Below, piece after piece: positions 17,103 to 25,435 of a DNA stretch of 64,000 nt. The DNA comes from Arthrobacter sp. ISL-30 (lineage in GTDB: Bacteria > Actinomycetota > Actinomycetes > Actinomycetales > Micrococcaceae). Position 1 is the stretch's first letter; each line of letters opens with the position of its first letter. Position numbers and translations under genes: made by a program. The DNA is taken from positions 138,945 through 202,944 of the forward strand of contig NZ_JAGGPK010000030.1 in NCBI RefSeq assembly GCF_018613855.1. The letters run 5' to 3'. The notes under the pieces are model-generated. The model worked only from the letters and a program-made list of their open reading frames with translations. It did no database searches and was not told the origin of the DNA.

Positions 17103-17906
17103 GTGAGCATTCCAACACCGTACGAAGACCTCCTTCGCGATGTCATGGCCAACGGCACGCACAAGTCCGACCGCACGGGGACCGGAACGCGCAGTGTTTT
17201 CGGCCGTCAGTTGCGATTCGACCTTGGCGCCGGATTCCCGCTCATTACCACCAAGCGGGTCCACTTCAAGTCCGTAGCGGTGGAGCTCCTGTGGTTCCTG
17301 CGCGGTGAATCCAATGTGAAGTGGATGCAGGAGCAGGGTGTTTCCATCTGGGATGAGTGGGCGGACGCCGACGGCGAGCTTGGCCCCGTGTACGGCGTTC
17401 AATGGCGCAGCTGGCCAACCCCGAACGGCGGGCACATCGACCAGATCTCCGAGCTCATGCAAGGGCTCCGCTCCAACCCGGATTCCCGCAGGCACATTGT
17501 CTCGGCGTGGAACGTCTCCGAAATCAAGGACATGGCGCTGCCGCCATGCCACGCCTTCTTCCAGTTCTACGTGGCTGACAGGAAGTTATCCTGCCAGCTC
17601 TACCAGCGGTCCGCGGACATGTTTCTGGGCGTGCCGTTCAACATTGCCTCGTATTCACTGCTGACCTGCATGGTGGCCCAGCAGCTTGGCCTTGAGCCTG
17701 GTGAGTTCGTGTGGACCGGTGGCGATGTGCACATCTATGACAACCACGTAGAGCAGGTCACCGAACAGCTCACACGGGAGCCTTATGACTACCCGCAGCT
17801 GAAAATTTCCCGTACGCCCGATTCGATTTTCGACTACACCCTGGATGATTTCGACGTGGTGGGCTACCGCCACCACCCGACGATTAAGGCGCCGATCGCA
17901 GTATGA
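17103..17906 (+). CDS. thyA: Thymidylate synthase
   Basis: 267 residues, the E. coli ThyA length. Converts dUMP to dTMP with methylenetetrahydrofolate, releasing dihydrofolate. The catalytic cysteine is C149 in [13 protein letters not shown]; the dUMP phosphate arginines lie in [10 protein letters not shown] and DSRRHI; the C-terminus ends IKAPIAV, with the terminal Val that closes the active site. GTG start. Its stop overlaps the ATG of the dihydrofolate reductase gene (ATGA), which recycles the dihydrofolate produced. Confidence 0.97.
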   Translation: MSIPTPYEDLLRDVMANGTHKSDRTGTGTRSVFGRQLRFDLGAGFPLITTKRVHFKSVAVELLWFLRGESNVKWMQEQGVSIWDEWADADGELGPVYGVQWRSWPTPNGGHIDQISELMQGLRSNPDSRRHIVSAWNVSEIKDMALPPCHAFFQFYVADRKLSCQLYQRSADMFLGVPFNIASYSLLTCMVAQQLGLEPGEFVWTGGDVHIYDNHVEQVTEQLTREPYDYPQLKISRTPDSIFDYTLDDFDVVGYRHHPTIKAPIAV

Positions 17907-18493
17907 GCACTCAAGAGAGCCCCGAGAGCAGCCAGTTGTCCTTCGCCGAGGAAGTAGCGGCCTCCATGACCGGCGTCGGCGTTGTTTGGGCGCAGACCAG
18001 CGGCGGCGTGATCGGCAACGCCGGCAAGATGCCCTGGCTCCTTCCGGAGGACCTTAAGCACTTCAGCAAGCTCACCACCGGCCACCCCGTGATTATGGGC
18101 CGGAAGAGCTGGCAGGCCTTGCCCGACGCCTACCGGCCGCTGCCTGGCCGCACCAACATTGTTGTCTCCCGCCAGAAGGGCTGGGGAGAGACCTCGGCAG
18201 CCGACGGCGCAATCGTAGTCTCGTCCCTGGACGAGGCGCTCCTTGAGTCCCAATTCGCGCCCGGCTCCGAGAAGGTATGGATCATTGGTGGGGGTGAGGT
18301 TTTCAGGCAATCCATGGACATCGCAGACATCGCCGTAATCACTGTGATCGATTCCGAAGCGGGCGGTGATACATATGCCCCGGATCTGGACGAACACTGG
18401 AAGCAGGACGTGTCCTATCCGCGGGAGGGCTGGTTGACCGCAGCCAACGGCACCAGGTACCGCTTCGCTCTGTGGCGCCGGTCGGAGGGCTAG
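17903..18493 (+). CDS. folA: Dihydrofolate reductase
   Basis: 196 residues, about 35 longer than E. coli FolA owing to an N-terminal tail of roughly 25 residues. Reduces dihydrofolate with NADPH. Landmarks: [20 protein letters not shown] (substrate site, with [12 protein letters not shown] carrying the acidic residue), [26 protein letters not shown] and [12 protein letters not shown]. Translationally coupled to thyA by a four-base overlap. Confidence 0.95.
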   Translation: MSTQESPESSQLSFAEEVAASMTGVGVVWAQTSGGVIGNAGKMPWLLPEDLKHFSKLTTGHPVIMGRKSWQALPDAYRPLPGRTNIVVSRQKGWGETSAADGAIVVSSLDEALLESQFAPGSEKVWIIGGGEVFRQSMDIADIAVITVIDSEAGGDTYAPDLDEHWKQDVSYPREGWLTAANGTRYRFALWRRSEG

Positions 18494-18497
18494 GACA

Positions 18498-18713
18498 TTG
18501 CTGAAAAAACCCGAGACGCTCTTTGTGCTGGGCTACATGCTGCTGCCCCTGTTCGCCCTGTTGTCGGCGATCGTGGGCCTCACCATGATTCTTGGCGGCA
18601 ACAAGATCGCCGGCGTCATCGTGCTGGTTGTCGTGACACAGGTTTTTGCCTTCGGCGCATTCTTCGCCTTGCGGGCCCGCAAGTCCGCGCTGCTTGAGGA
18701 GACTGACCGCTAG
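18498..18713 (+). CDS. Small two-helix membrane protein
   Basis: 71 residues, TTG start with GGAGG nine bases upstream, four bases behind folA. Two hydrophobic helices (LFVLGYMLLPLFALLSAIVG and VIVLVVVTQVFAFGAFFAL) are followed by a charged tail with an acidic end. No family recognised. Probably co-translated with thyA-folA, but any link to folate metabolism is unproven. Confidence 0.65.
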   Translation: MLKKPETLFVLGYMLLPLFALLSAIVGLTMILGGNKIAGVIVLVVVTQVFAFGAFFALRARKSALLEETDR

Positions 18714-18781
18714 TAAGCGCTGACGGCGGGCAGGCCAGCGTCAGGTGACGTAACCGACAGCGGTCCCTGCGTGCGAAAGCT

Positions 18782-18787
18782 TAGACT
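18782..18787 (+). promoter_or_regulatory. Leaderless-type -10 element for asd
   Basis: TAGACT stands six bases before the ATG at 18794. No ribosome site precedes the gene. Confidence 0.52.
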
Positions 18788-18793
18788 GGATGA

Positions 18794-19936
18794 ATGACTA
18801 CAGCAGCTAATCCGTCCGTTGGACTGGTCGGTTGGCGTGGAATGGTCGGCTCCGTCCTCATGCACCGCATGGAGGAAGAGGGCGACTTCGCCAACATCAA
18901 CCCGGTATTCTTCTCCACCTCGAGCGCGGGAGGTGCCGCGCCGTCAATTGCCGGAACAGCAGAAGGCAGCGCAGGCAAGCTCGAAGACGCGTTCGACATC
19001 GAGACGCTGGCGAAGCTGCCCATTATTGTCACCGCACAGGGCGGGGACTACACCAAGCAGGTCCACGGCGAACTGCGCAGCCGTGGCTGGGACGGTCTCT
19101 GGATCGACGCAGCCTCCACGCTGCGCATGAACGACGACTCGATCATCGTTCTGGACCCGATCAACCGGGATGTCATCGACAAGGGCCTCGTCAACGGCAC
19201 CAAGGACTTCGTCGGCGGCAACTGCACCGTGTCATGCATGCTCATGGGTCTCGGCGGCCTGTTCAAGAACAACCTGGTTGAGTGGGGCACCTCCATGACC
19301 TACCAGGCAGCTTCCGGTGGCGGCGCCCGTCACATGCGCGAACTTCTCAACCAGTTCGGCACGCTCAATGCCGAGGTCAGCACGGAACTGGACGACCCGG
19401 CGTCGGCCATCCTCGAAATCGACCGCAAGGTGCTGGCCCACCAGCGGACGGAGATCGACGCGACACAGTTCGGTGTCCCCCTGGCCGGATCCCTCATCCC
19501 CTGGATCGATGCGGACCTGGGCAACGGCCAGTCCAAGGAAGAGTGGAAGGCCGGCGTTGAGACCAACAAGATCCTCGGTACTTCAGCCGAGAACCACGTG
19601 ATCATGGACGGGCTGTGCATCCGCATCGGCGCCATGCGTTCGCACTCGCAGGCCTTAACCCTGAAGCTGCGCGAGGACCTGTCCGTCACCGAGATCGAAA
19701 AGCTCCTGGAGGAGGACAACGAGTGGGCCAAGGTTGTGCCCAACACCAAGGAAGCCTCCATGAATGACCTCACTCCGGTGGCGGCCTCCGGCACCCTGGA
19801 CATTCCGGTAGGCCGCATCCGCAAGCTCGAAATGGGCCCGGAGTACATCAGCGCCTTCACCGTTGGCGACCAGCTCCTTTGGGGCGCGGCCGAACCGCTG
19901 CGGCGCATGCTGAAGATCGCCACCGGGACCCTCTAG
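18794..19936 (+). CDS. asd: Aspartate-semialdehyde dehydrogenase (Gram-negative-type)
   Basis: 380 residues. Reduces aspartyl phosphate to aspartate semialdehyde with NADPH, feeding lysine/diaminopimelate, threonine and methionine synthesis. The catalytic cysteine is C144 in [28 protein letters not shown] is the nucleotide loop, followed by [16 protein letters not shown] and the C-terminal [19 protein letters not shown]. These blocks match the E. coli-type enzyme far better than the shorter Gram-positive type usual in Actinobacteria and Bacillus (about 345 residues). Monocistronic, with its own leaderless-type promoter and a strong terminator. Confidence 0.95.
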   Translation: MTTAANPSVGLVGWRGMVGSVLMHRMEEEGDFANINPVFFSTSSAGGAAPSIAGTAEGSAGKLEDAFDIETLAKLPIIVTAQGGDYTKQVHGELRSRGWDGLWIDAASTLRMNDDSIIVLDPINRDVIDKGLVNGTKDFVGGNCTVSCMLMGLGGLFKNNLVEWGTSMTYQAASGGGARHMRELLNQFGTLNAEVSTELDDPASAILEIDRKVLAHQRTEIDATQFGVPLAGSLIPWIDADLGNGQSKEEWKAGVETNKILGTSAENHVIMDGLCIRIGAMRSHSQALTLKLREDLSVTEIEKLLEEDNEWAKVVPNTKEASMNDLTPVAASGTLDIPVGRIRKLEMGPEYISAFTVGDQLLWGAAEPLRRMLKIATGTL

Positions 19937-19955
19937 GCCCCGCAAGCTCCACCGC

Positions 19956-20001
19956 GGCCCGCCGTCGTTTCCCAGGATTGTCCAGGGAAGGACGGCGGGC
20001 C
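19956..20001 (+). terminator. Terminator between asd and the winged-helix gene
   Basis: An 11-bp stem (GGCCCGCCGTC at 19956-19966 with 19991-20001), continued inside by TTCCC/GGGAA pairing, is followed by TGCTTCGTT. It may act for both converging genes. Confidence 0.72.
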
Positions 20002-20058
20002 TGCTTCGTTAACTGCTGTTCAGTACGACGGCGGCCGGCGGCTTCAGTGCGTTGCGCG

Positions 20059-21177
20059 TCAACCAGCCATGAACTTGAGGTACTTTTCGGCCTGGAGTTC
20101 GAAGGATCGCTGGGCTGCAGCACTCAGGTCGACTCCGTCGAAGGGTTCTGGAACCACATCGCCGTTCTTCCCCGTACCGGACCGTGCCCAGGTGCCTACC
20201 ACTTCCCCGCCGGAAACGATCGTTCGCTTGAACACGCCATTCCCGCCCGGTACGACCTTCTGCGCATGCTGCGGCGGGAGGACCAGGCTCCGATCCGTAT
20301 ACCCGAGCAGGAATTCATCGAAGCCGGGCAGGGCAAGGAGAGTGCGCTGCCCCGGCAGGACGCCATCCAACAGGGCGGCTGTTTCCGGTGAAAGCCAATA
20401 GGAGACGCCGTCGAATTCAACGTGGGCAAGCTGGCCCCTGATGGATTCCAGGGCTGCACGCACTTCAGTGATCGGCATCTGGCTCCACCAGGAAAAGTCC
20501 CGTTCAGTGGCAGGACCGTGGCTGCGAAGGTAGCGCAGCAGGAGTTCGGCGATTCCCTCCTCGCGGCCCACTGCCCGGGACTCGGGAATCCATGCGTCGA
20601 AGGGCATGAACAGTTGCTGGCCTGCTAGTTTGCCGCTGGTTCCTGCCATGGGGCCCTGGACCAGCCAGGCATGTTGGCAGAGGACCCACAGGAGGTGGAT
20701 TCCGCGCTGGGCCTTGGTAACCTGCCCGCCGGCTTCGAAGGCTTCAAATAGCCGATCCCGCGTCGCTCCCTGCCCGTCGGCTGTGAGTTTTTCGGCAATT
20801 CTCCGGCACTCCTCGACGTCCTCTGCCGTGATGCCCAGCTCGCGGTGCCGGGTTGCTGCGGATTTGACCATACGCTCGGTGGTAATGCCGAGGATCCACT
20901 TCAGGTCCTCGGGGGCCAGCAGATGCAAGGTACCCCGCATAGGCCACGAGCGTACTATCGTGCCGCCGTCGAGCGCTGACCGGACGTCGGACGCCACGAT
21001 ACCCGGCACCCGCTGCCCCACCGCCCACAGGGCGGACTGCAAGTCCTGCGCCTGCATGGCCGTCATCCAGCGGACGGCCTCCGGAACGCTTCCGAACCCT
21101 GGTCCCAGGAGGCCCTGGCTGGCCAGCCGCAGCCGGCCCATGACTTTCCGGGTGAGCTGCTTCGAAGATTGGGCCAT
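20059..21177 (-). CDS. HTH_42 winged-helix protein, AlkZ-like DNA glycosylase candidate
   Basis: 372 residues of the HTH_42 (formerly DUF1006) family, built from three winged-helix units. The family includes AlkZ from Streptomyces, a glycosylase that unhooks DNA interstrand crosslinks using a Q-x-Q catalytic motif; here QAQ occurs in RWMTAMQAQDLQSALWAVGQR at about residues 42-44. SWPMRGTLHLLAPEDLKWIL and LLALPGFDEFLLGYTDRS are further family blocks. Whether it is AlkZ proper or the broader AlkX branch cannot be decided by eye. TAGGAT lies five bases before the ATG (possible leaderless start) and GAGG directly before it. Confidence 0.8.
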   Translation of the reverse strand: MAQSSKQLTRKVMGRLRLASQGLLGPGFGSVPEAVRWMTAMQAQDLQSALWAVGQRVPGIVASDVRSALDGGTIVRSWPMRGTLHLLAPEDLKWILGITTERMVKSAATRHRELGITAEDVEECRRIAEKLTADGQGATRDRLFEAFEAGGQVTKAQRGIHLLWVLCQHAWLVQGPMAGTSGKLAGQQLFMPFDAWIPESRAVGREEGIAELLLRYLRSHGPATERDFSWWSQMPITEVRAALESIRGQLAHVEFDGVSYWLSPETAALLDGVLPGQRTLLALPGFDEFLLGYTDRSLVLPPQHAQKVVPGGNGVFKRTIVSGGEVVGTWARSGTGKNGDVVPEPFDGVDLSAAAQRSFELQAEKYLKFMAG

Positions 21178-21253
21178 GCCTCATCCTAGGATCAGCACAG
21201 CGCCTCGGGGAACATCAACACCCTCCTCCCAGCGGCTGTCCAGCCGAACTCCC

Positions 21254-21259
21254 TAGGCT
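21254..21259 (+). promoter_or_regulatory. Leaderless-type -10 element for the gene at 21266
   Basis: TAGGCT stands six bases before the ATG at 21266; no ribosome site. Confidence 0.5.
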
Positions 21260-21265
21260 GGACGC

Positions 21266-21760
21266 ATGTTGTTTGGTGAACTCGGTCCTCGGCTGCGCCC
21301 CCTGAGCCGAAGGCTGGCAACGGCCGGCTGGCTATGTGCAGCGGTGGGCGTCGGCGCCGGACTCGCGGTGGCAGTCGCGAGCGGCGTCCGGCTGTCCGCT
21401 GGAATGCAGCTGGTGCAGGCAACCTCGCTGGCAGCCACGATCGCCGCCGGCCTGTTGCTCAGCCTTGCGGCCGTTTGCCAGCCTCCAGCAAAACCCGTCG
21501 AGGAGCGGAAGGACGATGAAGGGTCGGCACCCTACTACTCCACCACGGGGACGCACGTCGGGAGTTTCCTCCTGGCCTCAGTGGCAATGCTTTTGGCCGT
21601 TGTCGGCTTCTCATTGGCAGGCCTGCTGCAGCCCGGCGGCCCGTCGGCGCAGAGCTCGGCGTTCAGCCAGATCTTCCTTCTGGGTGGCGCCAGCTGCGGG
21701 CTGACCTTCCTGCTGCTGCACAAGGCAGCGCCGCCGAAGCGGCGCAGCTCAGAGGAATAG
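21266..21760 (+). CDS. Four-helix membrane protein of unknown function
   Basis: 164 residues with four hydrophobic helices (LATAGWLCAAVGVGAGLAVAV, ATSLAATIAAGLLLSLAAV, SFLLASVAMLLAVVGFSLAG, FSQIFLLGGASCGLTFLLL) and a short charged central loop. No known motif. It is a single gene between the divergent AlkZ-like gene and convergent murB, with a leaderless-type promoter. Confidence 0.65.
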   Translation: MLFGELGPRLRPLSRRLATAGWLCAAVGVGAGLAVAVASGVRLSAGMQLVQATSLAATIAAGLLLSLAAVCQPPAKPVEERKDDEGSAPYYSTTGTHVGSFLLASVAMLLAVVGFSLAGLLQPGGPSAQSSAFSQIFLLGGASCGLTFLLLHKAAPPKRRSSEE

Positions 21761-21807
21761 GGCGGACCTGAGGCACAAGGGCGGTACTTGACGAACAACG
21801 GCAGGAC

Positions 21808-22875
21808 CTAGAGCGCCAAACCGATCAGAAGCGGCTCTGCGTGCAGCTCAATTCCGAAGTGTTCGACGACGCCGCCGCGCACTTCGCGCGCGATAGCCAC
21901 CATGTCCTGTGCAGAGGCGGCACCACGGTTAGTGATGGCCAGGGTGTGCTTTGTGGACAGGGATGCTCGTCCGCCGGAGACGCTTCCCGGCTCGAGTCCG
22001 TAGCCCTTGCCGAAGCCCGACTGGTCAATGAGCCAGGCCGCGGACAGCTTCACCAGACCGTCGCTGCCGGCAGGGTATCGAGGGGCGCCGTCAGGCAGTT
22101 CGGCTGCAACGGCTTCGGGCACTACGGGATTCGTGAAGAACGATCCCGTGGAGAATGTATCCCTGTCGGCGGCGTCAAGGACCATCCCCTTTGACGCACG
22201 GAGCTTCAGGACTTCGCGCCGGACGTCATTGGAGTAGGCCCGCGTGCCGGGCTCCACGCCCAGGACGCGGGCGAGCTCCGCGTACCGGATAGGCGCGCTC
22301 ATACGGCCCAACGGCAGCTGGAACTCCACCGTGAGGACAACATAGCGGGGAGAACCGTGCACCGTGGTCTGCTTAAGGATGGAGTCCCGATAACCAAACT
22401 TGAGCTCAGAATTGGTGAACGTCTGCACTGCGTTGCGCTCGCGGTCCCAGGTACGTACGGCAGCAATAGTCTGCGAGACGTCGGCACCGTAGGCACCGAC
22501 GTTCTGCACCGGCGTCGCACCGGTGGCACCCGGGATGCCTGACAGGGCTTCCAGCCCGGACCAGCCGTGCAGGACGGCGTACTCCACCAGGGCGTCCCAG
22601 TTGTGCCCGGCTTGCACCACTACCGACACGCCTCCGCACGTGTCCTCGGAGGACACGGTGAAGCCTTCGGAGGCGATCTTCAGCACGGTGCCCGGGTAGC
22701 CGTCGTCGGACACCAGGAGGTTGGAGCCGCCCCCAATGATGAGGAGGTTCTCCGATGCGGCGTCGGCGGACCTGACGGCGTCGATGATTTCAGCTTCGGT
22801 GCGCGCCTCGGCGTAGCGGCGGGCCGGGCCGCCTACCGCGGCGGTGGTGAGTTCGGAAAGCATCGTCTGGGTCAC
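21808..22875 (-). CDS. murB: UDP-N-acetylenolpyruvoylglucosamine reductase (MurB)
   Basis: 355 residues. An FAD enzyme that reduces UDP-GlcNAc-enolpyruvate to UDP-MurNAc in peptidoglycan synthesis. FAD-binding blocks LLIIGGGSNLLVSDDGYPG and LSGIPGATGATPVQNVGAYG are present; the catalytic serine is in FSTGSFFTNPVV; the C-terminus has GGRASLSTKHTLAITNRGAA. The GTG start at 22875 has TAGGCT six bases upstream, overlapping the end of the MFS gene, so it may have its own leaderless promoter in addition to read-through from the hadA/hadB-like genes. Confidence 0.95.
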   Translation of the reverse strand: MTQTMLSELTTAAVGGPARRYAEARTEAEIIDAVRSADAASENLLIIGGGSNLLVSDDGYPGTVLKIASEGFTVSSEDTCGGVSVVVQAGHNWDALVEYAVLHGWSGLEALSGIPGATGATPVQNVGAYGADVSQTIAAVRTWDRERNAVQTFTNSELKFGYRDSILKQTTVHGSPRYVVLTVEFQLPLGRMSAPIRYAELARVLGVEPGTRAYSNDVRREVLKLRASKGMVLDAADRDTFSTGSFFTNPVVPEAVAAELPDGAPRYPAGSDGLVKLSAAWLIDQSGFGKGYGLEPGSVSGGRASLSTKHTLAITNRGAASAQDMVAIAREVRGGVVEHFGIELHAEPLLIGLAL

Positions 22876-22879
22876 CTCA

Positions 22880-24226
22880 TCAGCCTAGCGGGGTTTGGGG
22901 ACGCACTGTTTCCGCCGACCGGCTTCGCAGGACGGGGGCGAGGGCGAAGCTCAGGGCCTGGAAGACGAGCACAGCCAGCAGTGAGTGCAGGATCCCGAAG
23001 TGCTCCGCCAGCAGGCCCAGCAGCGGAGGCCCGCCGAGGAATGCACAGTACGCGACGGTCGATACAACGGACACGCGGGCTGCCGCACGAACAGGATCGT
23101 CGGCCGCGGCTGACATGCCTACCGGAAAGCCCAGGGACGTTCCGAGGCCCCACAGCCCCAGGCCGGCGAAGGCCAGCCCCGGGGAGGGTGCAAGGACAAA
23201 CACAGCCAGCCCGGCGAAGGCGATCGCGGCACAGCAGCGCATGACGACCACTCGGCCGAACCGGTCCAGCACGGTAGTCCCGACCAGCCGGCCCACTGTC
23301 ATGAACGTGACGAAGATCCCGTAACCGGCCGCCCCTGCAGCCTCGGACTGGCCGTGGCCGTCCGCGAGGGCCAGGGCAGCCCAATCGCCAGCCACTCCTT
23401 CGGACAGTGCCAGGCCAAGCACCAACAGTCCCAGCAGCAAGGTCCGGGGTTCGCGCCAGGCGCGGGCCATGAGGCGCTTGCTGTCGACGGCGGTGGCGTC
23501 GGTGGTGCCCACAGCGGCGACGATCGGAATCGGCCCGGTCGAGGGGTCGTCGAAGGTGTCGATGCCCCGCGGAGCTACCATGCGACGAGTAGCGGGGCTG
23601 GTATCGGCTCGGAAGGACAGGCTGGCGAACAGCACGACGCTGGCGACAACAACTCCCACTGCCCCGAGATGCCAGGCAACGGGCAGTTGCAGGGCCGCCG
23701 CTCCTGCTCCCAGGCCAGCCCCTGCCACGGTTCCAAGGCTGAAGCCTCCGTGCAGTCGAGGCATGATCTGCCGCCCCAGGGCACGTTCCAGCGCGGCGCC
23801 TTCAACGTTCAGCGCCGTATTCCAGCTGCCGGCGCCCAGGCCAATGAGGGCCAGTCCGGCGGCGGCAACGGCGAAGCTGGAGAGAACCGTGGTCCCGACG
23901 CCCAGGCAGACCAGGCCGCTGCCGACGAGCATCCCGGCGATCCTGGCGGTTCGCGCCGACCCGAGCCGCAGGACCACCAGGCCCGACACGGACACCGCGC
24001 TGAAGGAGGCCGCCGTCAGGCAGACCAGGAGCAGCCCTACGGTACCGGGTGTAAGGTCCAGGCTGTTGCGGATAGCGGGCAGGCGGGAGACCCATGATGC
24101 CGCGGACAGGCCGCTGGCTGCGTAGGCTGCCAGCACAGAAAAGCGCCACCGGACTGTCTCAGCTTCGGTGGCGCCTGCGGTAATCGTGGAACGCAGTTTC
24201 AAGAGAGCTTCACGACCGCCTGGCAC
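22880..24226 (-). CDS. MFS transporter
   Basis: 448 residues, about 12 hydrophobic helices. The N-terminal half has RLPAIRNSLDLTPGTVGLLL and the C-terminal half GRLVGTTVLDRFGRVVVMRC (motif A-like), with GLGTSLGFPVGMSAAADDP near the end, a pattern seen in the FucP/YbjJ-like branch. Substrate unknown. The GTG at 24226 overlaps the HadB-like gene by 28 bases; a TTG at 24202 that overlaps its stop as TTGA is an equally plausible start. murB follows within five bases, so the four genes appear to form one transcript. Confidence 0.83.
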   Translation of the reverse strand: MPGGREALLKLRSTITAGATEAETVRWRFSVLAAYAASGLSAASWVSRLPAIRNSLDLTPGTVGLLLVCLTAASFSAVSVSGLVVLRLGSARTARIAGMLVGSGLVCLGVGTTVLSSFAVAAAGLALIGLGAGSWNTALNVEGAALERALGRQIMPRLHGGFSLGTVAGAGLGAGAAALQLPVAWHLGAVGVVVASVVLFASLSFRADTSPATRRMVAPRGIDTFDDPSTGPIPIVAAVGTTDATAVDSKRLMARAWREPRTLLLGLLVLGLALSEGVAGDWAALALADGHGQSEAAGAAGYGIFVTFMTVGRLVGTTVLDRFGRVVVMRCCAAIAFAGLAVFVLAPSPGLAFAGLGLWGLGTSLGFPVGMSAAADDPVRAAARVSVVSTVAYCAFLGGPPLLGLLAEHFGILHSLLAVLVFQALSFALAPVLRSRSAETVRPQTPLG

Positions 24227-24636
24227 TTCATCAGTACCTTCTGGCCTGCGGCAACAACCGTGAGATCGATGCGGGCGGTGCCGGCGTCGGCGTCGAGCGC
24301 TCCCACCACGCCTGTGACATCGATGACGGCCCCGGCCCCAGCGGTTCCGGTGGTGTCCGCAACTACCACTGGCTTGGTGAAGCGGGTCTGGTAGTCGACG
24401 ACGGCGGCGGGGTCGCCTGCCCAGTCCGTCACGAGCTGCACGGCGGAGCCCATGGTGAACATGCCGTGCGCGATGACGCCGGGAAGCTCGACGCTGGTGG
24501 CGAAGGCCTCATTCCAGTGGATCGGGTTGAAGTCGCCGGACGCTCCGGCGTACCTGACCAGGTCCTGCCGGGTCACGGCGATGCTGCGGCTGGCGATTTC
24601 CTGCCCGACTTCGAGCTCTGCAATGGTGGGGCTCAT
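24199..24636 (-). CDS. MaoC-like (R)-hydratase, HadB type
   Basis: 145 residues. Hot-dog fold hydratase with the MaoC signature YAGASGDFNPIHWNEAFA, holding the catalytic Asp and His, then GVIAHGMFTMG. In mycobacteria HadB pairs with HadA or HadC to dehydrate 3-hydroxyacyl-ACP in type II fatty acid synthesis. The HadA-like partner lies two bases upstream. The lineage suggested here makes no mycolic acids, so the native substrate is likely another acyl chain. The neighbourhood hadA-hadB-murB recurs in actinobacteria. Confidence 0.85.
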   Translation of the reverse strand: MSPTIAELEVGQEIASRSIAVTRQDLVRYAGASGDFNPIHWNEAFATSVELPGVIAHGMFTMGSAVQLVTDWAGDPAAVVDYQTRFTKPVVVADTTGTAGAGAVIDVTGVVGALDADAGTARIDLTVVAAGQKVLMKCQAVVKLS

Positions 24637-24638
24637 AG

Positions 24639-25100
24639 TTACTGTCCCTCTCCACGGACGAGGATGGATGACGTTGTGGTGGCGACTTTCTCGCGCTGGT
24701 TGTCGCCAAGCACGGCGGAGATTTCCGCGCGGGTGGTGATCATGGCGCCGCCGCCCATGGCCCGGACACCGTCGACGTGCAGTTCCGCGATGAGCTGGTC
24801 TCCCGCGACGATGGGCCGGTGGTGGGTGAAGCGCTGGTCGGCATGGACAACACGGCTGAAGTCGATGCCGGAATCCGGGTCTTCAATCAGCTGGGCGTCG
24901 GCACGCTGAGCGACAATGATGGCGAAGGTCGGCGGGCCGACGAGGTCGCTGTAGCCAAGGGCCTTGGCGGCTTCAACGTCGAAATGGGCGGGATGGCTCG
25001 CCTTGACCGCCTTGGCGAACTCACGGATTTTTTCACGTCCGACGTCGTACACCTCTACGGCAGGGTAACTGCGGCCCTGCAGGTCCGGATTAATACTCAT
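24639..25100 (-). CDS. MaoC N-terminal domain (FAS1-like) dehydratase subunit, HadA type
   Basis: 153 residues. A hot-dog fold subunit without the full catalytic pair, as is normal for HadA/HadC; blocks YDVGREKIREFAKAVKA, LVGPPTFAIIVAQRA and VVHADQRFTHHRPIVAGDQL are typical. It should form a heterodimer with the product of the next gene. TAGGGT lies exactly six bases before the ATG, so the operon probably starts here with a leaderless message. Confidence 0.87.
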   Translation of the reverse strand: MSINPDLQGRSYPAVEVYDVGREKIREFAKAVKASHPAHFDVEAAKALGYSDLVGPPTFAIIVAQRADAQLIEDPDSGIDFSRVVHADQRFTHHRPIVAGDQLIAELHVDGVRAMGGGAMITTRAEISAVLGDNQREKVATTTSSILVRGEGQ

Positions 25101-25106
25101 GGACCA

Positions 25107-25112
25107 ACCCTA
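25107..25112 (-). promoter_or_regulatory. Leaderless-type -10 element for the hadA-hadB operon
   Basis: On the minus strand TAGGGT stands six bases before the ATG at 25100, with no ribosome site between. Confidence 0.5.
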
Positions 25113-25164
25113 TCGGGGCTGGCCGGGGTACCCACGGTGGAAGGCCCGATATGACGAACGCTGC

Positions 25165-25389
25165 CTATTTCTTCAGGCCCTTCCGGATCTGCTGCCCGCG
25201 CACGACGATGCCCGTGACGTGCAGGGCCAACCCGAGCCCGATCACCGGAAGCGAGGCGAGGGCCAGCCCCTGGTTCTGCGAGGTGTTGCCCACGATGTTG
25301 AGGATGATCCCGACGGCGATGAGCCCCATGGCACTAAGGACCAGGGTTTTGTAGGTGGTTGATGCAGTTGCCCAAAATTCGTTCAGCAC
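25165..25389 (-). CDS. Small two-helix membrane protein
   Basis: 74 residues. Two hydrophobic helices (TLVLSAMGLIAVGIILNIVG and LPVIGLGLALHVTGIVVRG) end in a basic tail (QQIRKGLKK). GTG start with TAGACT exactly six bases upstream, another leaderless-type signal. No named family recognised. Confidence 0.68.
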   Translation of the reverse strand: MLNEFWATASTTYKTLVLSAMGLIAVGIILNIVGNTSQNQGLALASLPVIGLGLALHVTGIVVRGQQIRKGLKK

Positions 25390-25435
25390 CAGCCAAGTCT
25401 ACGTGGGCCGGGAACCATGGCGGCCGGCAGTATTG

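Noticed and set aside
15565..17118. 517-codon minus-strand open frame across ppk and mutT1
   Set aside because: It covers two well-supported genes in antisense and has no recognisable domain.
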